Assembly (NCBI GenBank): GCA_030638405.1
Contig: DAOWER010000300.1
Coordinates: 1-7,108 of the forward strand
Length of the DNA: 7,108 nucleotides
Reading direction: 5' to 3'
From: Candidatus Eiseniibacteriota bacterium
Lineage (GTDB): Bacteria; Joyebacterota; Joyebacteria; Joyebacterales; Joyebacteraceae
The position numbers and the translations under genes were made by a program. The notes below the pieces were generated by a model, which was not told the origin of the DNA, ran no database searches, and worked only from the letters and a program-made list of their open reading frames with translations. Below are positions 1 to 5,883 of this stretch, piece after piece; the first letter of the stretch is position 1; each line of letters starts with the position of its first letter.

Positions 1-1
1 G

Positions 2-274
2 ACTCTGGTCTACGGGAACTTCCCGAATCCCTTCTATCCATCTACCGGAATCGCTTTCTCGATTCCGAAGACGATGCGCATAAGGCTCTCCATCTACGCG
101 GTGAGCGGCCGGCTGGTGCGGACGCTCGTCGACGACACTTACGGCCCCGGCCGTCACGTCATTCCGTGGAACGGGAAAGGCGCAGCGGGCGAAGAGCTTC
201 CCGATGGGGTGTATTTCTACAGGCTTGTGGCCGACGGCACCGCACTGACCGGCAAGATGATCCTGCTGCAGTAG
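2..274 (+). CDS. 3' end of a secreted protein gene: FlgD-Ig-like / type-A C-terminal sorting domain
   Basis: The reading frame is open from the window edge to a TAG stop, giving about 90 C-terminal residues; the functional part of the protein lies outside the window. The segment begins with an N-F-P-N-P-F motif, followed by a predicted beta-sandwich (AFSIPK, LSIYAVSGRLVRTL, W-N-G-K) and the ending GVYFYRL...GKMILLQ. This pattern is typical of FlgD-like Ig domains and of type-A sorting domains at the end of exported proteins in the FCB group, where it directs secretion or surface attachment. About 40 of 85 positions match the C-terminus of the convergent C25 gene by eye, so both proteins probably use the same export or anchoring route. 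An ATG at 74 lies inside the domain and is not a credible start. What the protein does cannot be told. Confidence 0.85.
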   Translation, partial: TLVYGNFPNPFYPSTGIAFSIPKTMRIRLSIYAVSGRLVRTLVDDTYGPGRHVIPWNGKGAAGEELPDGVYFYRLVADGTALTGKMILLQ

Positions 275-305
275 CCGGTCGTGTCTCCGTAGGCAAGCGC
301 GCGAA

Positions 306-344
306 GAGAAAGGGCCGCCCGCGTTGCGTGGGCGGCCCTTTCTC
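306..344. terminator. Bidirectional intrinsic terminator between convergent genes
   Basis: A perfect 15-bp inverted repeat (306-320 with 330-344) encloses a 9-base loop. The stem core is GGGCCGCCC, and its A/G-rich and T/C-rich outer arms give T-rich tails (TTTCTCGTTTCTT on plus, TTTCTCTTC on minus). It lies 31 bases after the plus-strand stop and 51 bases beyond the minus-strand stop, so it can serve both genes. The T-tracts are interrupted by C, so termination strength is uncertain. Confidence 0.75.
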
Positions 345-352
345 GTTTCTTC

Positions 353-375
353 CACCCGGACATTCCGTCCGGGTG
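353..375. terminator. Second hairpin in the convergent intergenic gap
   Basis: A perfect 9-bp inverted repeat CACCCGGAC / GTCCGGGTG (353-361 with 367-375) has a 5-base loop. It lies 20 bases past the stop of the C25 gene and next to the larger terminator hairpin. No T-run follows on either strand, so it may be an accessory 3'-end structure that protects transcripts rather than an independent terminator. Confidence 0.4.
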
Positions 376-395
376 CGTCCCGACCTGCGTCAGAA

Positions 396-3300
396 CTACC
401 TCAGCACGATCATCTTCTTCGTGCTCGTGTAGTCCCCGGCCTCGATGCGGTAGAAGTAGATACCCGCCGGAACGCGCCTGCCCGCGGAGTCCCTTCCGTT
501 CCACTCGATGCTGTGACGCCCCTCGGGGAACTGCCGGTCGACCACGGTCGCTATCACCCTGCCCGCGACGTTGTAGACGGCGATCTTCGTCCTTGCCGGC
601 TTCGGCAGGCTGAAGGCCATCGCGGTCCCATCGCGGAACGGGTTCGGGCTGTTCTGGCGCAGTGCGAATACTGTCGGCAGCTCTCCGTCATCGATGCCCG
701 TCTGCGAGAGGTCGAGCACGAGTGTCAGCACGTCGTAGCTGTCGTACCGGCCGTCGGTGCTCGAAACGTGGAGGTCGAACTCCACGATGTCGTCGCTCGG
801 CGAGTCGCCGATGGTCACGCGGAACGGCGACGCACTGTTGTCGCCCGTGCTGCTCGCCGCGATGTTGCCGAACGATCCGCTTCCAGAGTCGATGGTGACG
901 TCCGGATCGGACGTGGTGATCGTGCCGGTCACCTCGTTGGCGAGCTCGCTTCCGAGGTTCTCGAGGGTCACGATGATCTCGATCTCTTCCTCAGGCTGCG
1001 CGAGCCCGTCGCCGTTTCCGCCGACGGAGTCATCGATAACGCTGCTGTCGATGACGAGCCACTGCGGCGGAGCGTCCGGACCATGCACGGTGAACCTCAC
1101 GGCCTCGCCGCTCACAATGGCGGCCGCCGACGGGTCGTACGTCGAGTTGTAGAGGTACTGGATGCCGGTCGTCTCCGCGGGGTTCTCTATGCCCACCGTG
1201 CAGGAGTAGGGGAAGGCCACCGTCTGGTACTGCAGCACGATGTCCCCGTTCCCGCTGGGGCTCGGGTAGAACGCCGGATCGTAGAGGATGATCTCGAAGG
1301 TCTCCGGGTTGCTGCCCCCGTAGTGGGCCACCGCATCGAACTGGCAGATCCAGCGGTGGTTCGCGCTGTCGAAGTACTCGTGGACGTCACCGCCCTCGGC
1401 GGGGTTCAGGTCATCCCAGAATGCGGCGACCATCGCCTCCGGGCCGTGCTCGTCCGGGATCCCGGAGTTGTCGCCGAAGCGATAGTCCTCGGCGCCCAGC
1501 GCCACGAAGCCGTTCGAGCAGACGGAGATGCTGGAGTAGTCCGTGCCGTAGTACCTGAACGTGAACGGCAGCGAGAGCGTCGTCACTGCCGCGTCGCCGT
1601 CGATTGCGGTTATTTCGTTACCGAGGCCCACGATCTCGACCCAGTCATAGACGGGCGCCTGTCCGGTCCACCCGTCGCCGGTGTCGTAGGCGTAGTAGCC
1701 GTAGGCGTCAGGCCCCGACGGCCCGCCCGACGGGTCTCCGCCGATCGTCACGGTGAGACCGACGCTCTGAGTGTGCGTGTATGTGTCCGCGTCGCCCGTC
1801 GCGACAAGCGTGAAGGAGACCTCATGGCCCGGAGGGACCGTGGGGCTCACGTTGACACGGAACGAGTTCCCAGAACTCGATCCCGTGCCGCCGCTGCTCG
1901 CGATGTCGCCGAAGTCTCCGTCCGCATCCGTAACCGCTACGTAGGCATCTGATGTCGACAGCACTCCGGATACGCCTTCGAGACCCACGGGTCCCGTGTT
2001 CTCGAGCGTCACTATCAGCCACGCCGTCTCGCCGGGCTCCAGTGAGCCGTCGCCGTCCCCGCCTGGTGCGGGGTCGTCGATCACCGACGAGTCAAGCGCA
2101 AGGTCGGCCGCTGAGACCGTCACTCCCGGAACACTCGCGTTCCAGTATGCGCGGCTTCCGTCGGTGGCCCTGACCGTGAGGTCGAGTTCGTGCCCGTTCG
2201 GGCAGTCCGGGGTTGGCGTGAACGTGAACGGAACGGCGTTTGGTACGGTGTTTCCGCTCGCAATGGTCCCGTAGCTGGACGTGCTGTCGCCCAGCACGAC
2301 ATAGGAGTCTCCGGACCGAAGGGCGCCCGTGACCCCCAACGCATCCTCGGGGCCGGTGTTCTCGAGAGAGACCGTCAGCTCGATGGTCTCTCCTGGCGTG
2401 ATGACGCCGTCGTTGTTGCCCGTGTTCGAGTCGTCCGTGATGTGGCTCGCGTAGGCGAGATAGGGACCCGTGGCCGTCACCACCGCGTGCCCCTCGTAGG
2501 GATGCAGGTTGTGCCCGGTGACGGTCACCCAGACCGTGTCGGACGTCGCCGGGTCGATCGAGAACGAGACGTTGCCGTCGACGTCCGTGTAGGCCGCCTC
2601 GTAGATCTCACCGGGGGCGTAGGCGCAGACCAGCGCGTCCTGGATCGCCACACCGCCGTCCTCCACGTGGACGTCCAGGTTGCTTGGATTGTTCGGGACC
2701 GACGGCGGATGCGTGATGTCGGCGTAGACGGGGATCTTCGTCCAGACGTCAAGCTCCGGGTCGCCCTGGCAGTTCCAACCCTCGTACTCGTAGGTCTGGG
2801 ACGGGTAGAGCGTATAGAGGTTGAGCTTGCCGTTCACCGTGGCCTCGCCGACGGTGTGCATCTTCAGGTTGAAGATGCCGTCGAAGAACCCCTGATCGAC
2901 GGCGCTTCGGTACTGCGCCACGTGGGAGGCCACAATCGACGTCCCCACGGACACGACGGAGCCCTTGGGCGCCGCGACTGTTCCGGACTTCAGCCAGTTC
3001 TCGCACGGGTAGCCGTCGCCGGTGAAGTTGCCGCTGGCGCAGGTCCCCGCCACGACTACCGGCAGCTTGTAGCCGGGGTAGGTCAGAGCGGGGTTGCAGT
3101 CGAACGGCGACCACCAGTTCGAGACGCCCTGACCCCTGAAGTTCAGGAAGACGCGGCCCTCGGTTATCGCCGCGTGCACGTCGTTCTTGTCGGACCCGTT
3201 CCTGCGGAACAGGGTGTCTATCTGAGCGAACCCCTCTCTGCTCATCAGGCCCCAGATGAACCACGTGTCGTCGAAGTAGATCCAGTCGCCGGAATCGTAA

Positions 3301-4448
3301 TCTTCACGAACGATGAGACACCCGCTGCGGAACCAGTCGAGGTCGTTCATGTACGGTGTCTTCCTGTAGCTGAGTGTCTTGGCCACGAGGAGATCGCACT
3401 CGGTGACGTTGTCCGCGGGGAGCCTGCCGACGCTGACATCGACGAGGACGTCGCCGCCTTCGAGCTGCCCGTAGTAGTTGTCCATGTCCGAGGTCGGTAC
3501 GTATTCCGAGTCGCCGACCAGCAGGACGAACTCGGGCGGCACGGTCCACGTGTCGTAGGCCGTCTGGATGTAGCTCTTGATGGCCGAGGTGGTCGAACCG
3601 ATGACCGAGGTCTTCGCGATCTCGACATCCATGCCTCGCTTGTGCTTCCACGCGGCCAGCGGCAGGACGCTGTTGTAGAAATTGTCGTGTGTGACGATGA
3701 GGTACGTTCCGCGGCTGTCGCTCTCGTAGCGCGGCCTCACGAGGTCGTAGTTCGCGATCGAGCTCTCGTAGAGGCTGCGGAAGGCGCGGGACGGCGGGCG
3801 CGTGCTGGTCTTCACGTTGGTGCGCCCGGCGGAGGAGTAGTCGAGCTCCACCACAAGGCGTCTGGTCACACGGAGTTCCTGCGTGCTCGCGTCGTAGGAG
3901 AGAGGAAAGACGCGGAGCGGCACGACTCTGAAGTCGCGCATGATGGCGGGCTCGCCGACCTCCGCCTGAGCAAGGGAGAAGCCCTCTCTCGAGTAGGCGA
4001 CCTCATCCAGCACGAGCGGCTGGTCGTCGGTCCAGTCGTCCGCCCGGGCGGGGATGGGTGTGATCCCCTGGAGGATGTCATGACCCTCCTCCAGGATGCG
4101 CAGCTCAACGCCGGACGCGGGCGGGATGGCGATGAGCGTTCCCGCGACGGACATCAGAGGCTCACCCGGCTCGCCCAGGGGGCTCGCGCCCGGGACGCGC
4201 ACGATGTCGAACGTGCGGCCCTGGATCTCAACGCTCCCGGTCTCGGGCGCCGGGAAGAGCACCTCGACTAGCGTGTGGCTGTCGTTGGATTCAATGACCC
4301 GGAACTCGAGCTCGCTCCAGGCCGCCGGTGAGGCGACGTCCGGTGTTGCGGCCGCGGCCGTCAGTGCCACTGCTGTGATCGCGCACACGAGCGCGAGCAC
4401 GATGGCCGGACCTCCCGGCCGTGGGTTGCGTGAGTGCTTCCTCAGCAT
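396..4448 (-). CDS. Secreted multidomain gingipain-like (C25) peptidase homologue with C-terminal sorting domain
   Basis: A 1350-residue exported protein. An N-terminal signal peptide (K4, R7, R10, then hydrophobic 14-34) is followed by a C25-type propeptide (about 45-230) and a caspase-like C25 catalytic domain (about 247-570). Family landmarks are GTYLIVTHDNFY at 247, PPEFVLLVGDSEYVPT at 304 and the nucleophile block VVVAGTCASGNF with Cys470. The usual G-H-G dyad His is replaced by Gln440 (FRGQG), so activity is doubtful. Next come an Ig-like/regulatory module (about 575-660), two CARDB/DUF11-like repeats (669-764, 786-890), a nidogen-like beta-rich module (about 914-1122, with LPFTFRYYGTDY and CSNGFVALG), a third repeat (1134-1238), and a FlgD/type-A sorting domain (1262-1350, NSPNPF ... 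KKMIVLR). C25 members are normally secreted cysteine peptidases cutting after Arg or Lys; specificity here cannot be read. The ATG at 4448 was chosen over an open extension to 4607 because it starts a signal peptide and has a strong ribosome site. Confidence 0.93.
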   Translation of the reverse strand: MLRKHSRNPRPGGPAIVLALVCAITAVALTAAAATPDVASPAAWSELEFRVIESNDSHTLVEVLFPAPETGSVEIQGRTFDIVRVPGASPLGEPGEPLMSVAGTLIAIPPASGVELRILEEGHDILQGITPIPARADDWTDDQPLVLDEVAYSREGFSLAQAEVGEPAIMRDFRVVPLRVFPLSYDASTQELRVTRRLVVELDYSSAGRTNVKTSTRPPSRAFRSLYESSIANYDLVRPRYESDSRGTYLIVTHDNFYNSVLPLAAWKHKRGMDVEIAKTSVIGSTTSAIKSYIQTAYDTWTVPPEFVLLVGDSEYVPTSDMDNYYGQLEGGDVLVDVSVGRLPADNVTECDLLVAKTLSYRKTPYMNDLDWFRSGCLIVREDYDSGDWIYFDDTWFIWGLMSREGFAQIDTLFRRNGSDKNDVHAAITEGRVFLNFRGQGVSNWWSPFDCNPALTYPGYKLPVVVAGTCASGNFTGDGYPCENWLKSGTVAAPKGSVVSVGTSIVASHVAQYRSAVDQGFFDGIFNLKMHTVGEATVNGKLNLYTLYPSQTYEYEGWNCQGDPELDVWTKIPVYADITHPPSVPNNPSNLDVHVEDGGVAIQDALVCAYAPGEIYEAAYTDVDGNVSFSIDPATSDTVWVTVTGHNLHPYEGHAVVTATGPYLAYASHITDDSNTGNNDGVITPGETIELTVSLENTGPEDALGVTGALRSGDSYVVLGDSTSSYGTIASGNTVPNAVPFTFTPTPDCPNGHELDLTVRATDGSRAYWNASVPGVTVSAADLALDSSVIDDPAPGGDGDGSLEPGETAWLIVTLENTGPVGLEGVSGVLSTSDAYVAVTDADGDFGDIASSGGTGSSSGNSFRVNVSPTVPPGHEVSFTLVATGDADTYTHTQSVGLTVTIGGDPSGGPSGPDAYGYYAYDTGDGWTGQAPVYDWVEIVGLGNEITAIDGDAAVTTLSLPFTFRYYGTDYSSISVCSNGFVALGAEDYRFGDNSGIPDEHGPEAMVAAFWDDLNPAEGGDVHEYFDSANHRWICQFDAVAHYGGSNPETFEIILYDPAFYPSPSGNGDIVLQYQTVAFPYSCTVGIENPAETTGIQYLYNSTYDPSAAAIVSGEAVRFTVHGPDAPPQWLVIDSSVIDDSVGGNGDGLAQPEEEIEIIVTLENLGSELANEVTGTITTSDPDVTIDSGSGSFGNIAASSTGDNSASPFRVTIGDSPSDDIVEFDLHVSSTDGRYDSYDVLTLVLDLSQTGIDDGELPTVFALRQNSPNPFRDGTAMAFSLPKPARTKIAVYNVAGRVIATVVDRQFPEGRHSIEWNGRDSAGRRVPAGIYFYRIEAGDYTSTKKMIVLR
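735..2444 (-). repeat. Three CARDB/DUF11-like repeats within the C25 homologue, interrupted by a different module
   Basis: The repeats encode residues 669-764, 786-890 and 1134-1238 of the C25 homologue. Each opens with an acidic loop of the form D-D-x(5-7)-[DN]-[DN/G]-D-G-x-x-x-P-[GE]-E (672-687, 791-807, 1139-1154). Each then has a [LI]-x-V-[ST]-L-E-N-x-G strand, a [ST]-x-D-x-Y/V-V element and a G-[DNT]-I-A turn. The last two repeats share the opening DSSVIDD exactly. They are most likely Ig-like spacer domains, and the acidic loops could bind calcium, although that is inference. The second and third repeats are separated by the beta-rich module encoded at about 1083-1709. Confidence 0.75.
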
Positions 4449-4453
4449 CTGAT

Positions 4454-4461
4454 CCCCCCTC
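4454..4461 (-). promoter_or_regulatory. Ribosome binding site that sets the start of the C25 gene
   Basis: The minus strand reads GAGGGGGG, a five-base spacer (ATCAG), then the ATG at 4448. This purine block matches the anti-Shine-Dalgarno region and favours this ATG over upstream in-frame codons. The lipoprotein gene next door uses the same GAGGGGG-plus-five-base arrangement, which strengthens both calls. Confidence 0.75.
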
Positions 4462-4548
4462 TTTGGGACACGGTCAACTGCTTCTCGCCTTCTCTTGGTT
4501 TTGCGTGTTGGGCCACGTCCGTGCTTGTTGCCCGGAGACAAACAGACA

Positions 4549-4568
4549 CAGGGCCCCGAGGAGCCCTG
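4549..4568 (-). promoter_or_regulatory. Small GC-rich hairpin in the C25 5' leader
   Basis: The 6-bp inverted repeat CAGGGC / GCCCTG (4549-4554 with 4563-4568) has an 8-base loop. On the minus strand it is followed by a T-rich stretch (TGTCTGTTTGTCTCC), giving a weak attenuator-like look. It lies about 100 bases upstream of the C25 start, inside the predicted leader. No known riboswitch or RNA family was recognised. Confidence 0.25.
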
Positions 4569-4650
4569 CCTCGCTCCGGACAGCAAATCGCCGCGCGCCC
4601 GGGCCACCGACCAGATGGAGCAACCCGGACGTATCCCATCTACCTGTCGT

Positions 4651-4679
4651 ATTTTACCATATTTCTTGACGTTTGTCTA
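4651..4679 (-). promoter_or_regulatory. Sigma70-type promoter for the C25 gene
   Basis: On the minus strand, TAGACA (4679-4674, 5 of 6 to TTGACA) and TAAAAT (4656-4651, 5 of 6 to TATAAT) are separated by exactly 17 bases. They sit in a locally AT-rich patch that stands out in this GC-rich window. Transcription would begin near 4644, giving a leader of about 195 bases before the ATG at 4448. The promoter begins 28 bases after the lipoprotein stop, so the C25 gene can be expressed independently of the upstream pair. Bacteria of the Bacteroidota use a different -7/-33 consensus, so a classical match argues mildly against that phylum. Confidence 0.6.
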
Positions 4680-4706
4680 TGACGCATTCCGGCGGGTCGG
4701 GCGGGT

Positions 4707-5795
4707 CTACCTGAAACACCGGAATCCGATTGTTTCGGTCCGATAGAGGGGACACAGGTCCTTCACCGGGTTGTCGAGCTCGGGCATGGCCGTGGCCCAG
4801 CTGCCGCCCCTGAGCGGCCTCGTGGCGCAGGAGAACGTGCCGTAGTCGACGACGGCCACGACGTCGTTGCACCACTCCCACGCGTTGCCGATCGCGTCCG
4901 CGAGGCCGAGCGGGCTGTCACCCCTGGGGCTGTGGCTTCCCACCGGAGCCGTGTGCTCGGACCCGTCCTCCGTGAATCCGTCGAAGGTGTAGCCCTCGTA
5001 GCCGAACCGCACGTTGGCAAGCGCGAACCCAGGTGGAGTCAAGCCCTGAGTTCTGTCGTCTCCCCAGCTGTAGGGGCTGACGTTCAGCCCGGCGGCTTCC
5101 AGCCACTCACTGGAGGAGGGCAGTCTCCTGCCCGCCCATTTGCAGTACGCGTAGGCCTCGAACCAGCTCGCTCCTAGCACCGGAGTCGAGGCCAGTTCGG
5201 AGTGGGGGTCGGTCGACCACGGCGGTTCCACAGACGGGTCCCAGAATCTCGGGGCCAGCCACCGGAACTTCCCGGCGTAGTTCCATCCGGTCTCCACGAT
5301 CTCTATCGTGCCGTCGTCCACCAGCCAGAAGTCCATGAACTCGTAGCCGTCTGACCGGACGAACGCGGCGAACTGCTCGTTGGTCGTCTCATATCTGTCG
5401 ACCAGGAAGTCCGGGCCGCCTGTTGAGGCGACCGCGATCATCTCGCCGCCGAGGCCCGTGCCGTCGTGGGCGAGAAGCCTGGGAACGAACGGCTCCGGCA
5501 GTTCGGAGGTGGCCACCGCACGATCGATCGTGATGACCTTGCCTGTTCCGGAAGTCACTCCCGGGCCCAGATCTCCGCCGATCCCTGCGATGGGGCGGGC
5601 GACGCCGCCGTCAGCGCCCGCGAAGCGCAGGAGGACGGTCATGGAGTCGCCGTCCGGGTCATCGACGTCGTAGGCGACGCGCACCGTGTCACCGGCCGTC
5701 TCCACAGAGACGTTCGTGATCATCGGAAGGGTGTTCGCGGAACACGAGATTACAAGAACGGCTGTGGCGGCAGCGGTGAACACGAGCACTCTCAA
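4707..5795 (-). CDS. Lipoprotein with Ig-like region and SUMF1/FGE-fold domain (probably not a true formylglycine-generating enzyme)
   Basis: A 362-residue protein. A short signal sequence ends in a lipobox (V15-I-S-C18), so it should be lipid-anchored in the envelope. Residues 25-110 form an Ig-like beta region (VAYDVDDPDGDSMTVLLRFAG). Residues 126-362 carry the SUMF1/FGE fold: DRYETTNEQF (133), ASWFEAYAYCKWAGRRLPSS (209), YSWG (242), AN (260), APVG (283), GLADAIGNAWEWCND (297), RGGSW (329), GFRC (357). True FGEs convert a sulfatase cysteine to formylglycine using a Cys pair just after the GGS[YW] motif; here that stretch reads A-T-A-M-P-E-L and has no Cys pair, so a structural or ligand-binding role is more likely. 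The start is TTG at 5795, supported by GAGGGGG five bases upstream. An ATG at 5800 is out of frame and hits a stop after two codons. It lies 88 bases after the permease gene and is probably cotranscribed with it. Confidence 0.88.
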   Translation of the reverse strand: MRVLVFTAAATAVLVISCSANTLPMITNVSVETAGDTVRVAYDVDDPDGDSMTVLLRFAGADGGVARPIAGIGGDLGPGVTSGTGKVITIDRAVATSELPEPFVPRLLAHDGTGLGGEMIAVASTGGPDFLVDRYETTNEQFAAFVRSDGYEFMDFWLVDDGTIEIVETGWNYAGKFRWLAPRFWDPSVEPPWSTDPHSELASTPVLGASWFEAYAYCKWAGRRLPSSSEWLEAAGLNVSPYSWGDDRTQGLTPPGFALANVRFGYEGYTFDGFTEDGSEHTAPVGSHSPRGDSPLGLADAIGNAWEWCNDVVAVVDYGTFSCATRPLRGGSWATAMPELDNPVKDLCPLYRTETIGFRCFR

Positions 5796-5800
5796 GACAT

Positions 5801-5807
5801 CCCCCTC
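5801..5807 (-). promoter_or_regulatory. Ribosome binding site that sets the TTG start of the lipoprotein gene
   Basis: On the minus strand GAGGGGG (5807-5801) is followed by five bases (ATGTC) and the TTG at 5795. The ATG formed by the first three spacer bases touches the purine block and opens only a two-codon frame, so it cannot be the start. The next in-frame candidate, a GTG at codon 3, would shorten the signal peptide's basic end. Confidence 0.65.
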
Positions 5808-5883
5808 GACTTCAACACGTCCTCGTTACCCCTTACGCACCTCTTTTCGGCCGTGCGAAGCAGTCCGGCACGGTCCGCTTCGT

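Noticed and set aside
324..1952. 542-codon open frame on the plus strand, antisense to the C25 gene
   Set aside because: It lies wholly opposite a well-supported gene. Its translation is Arg/Val/Asp-rich with no recognisable domain, as expected for a GC-rich antisense shadow.
2190..4271. 693-codon open frame on the plus strand, antisense to the C25 gene
   Set aside because: Same reasons: low-complexity R/V/D/H composition, no motif, and the opposite strand encodes the complete C25 domain with intact signature blocks.
4449..4607. N-terminal extension of the C25 protein to an upstream in-frame start
   Set aside because: The extra 53 residues are basic and unstructured and would bury the signal peptide. 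The ATG at 4448 has a strong ribosome site.
5856..5882. Hairpin just after the permease stop as an intrinsic terminator
   Set aside because: The stem is interrupted by mismatches and the minus-strand sequence that follows is A-rich rather than T-rich.
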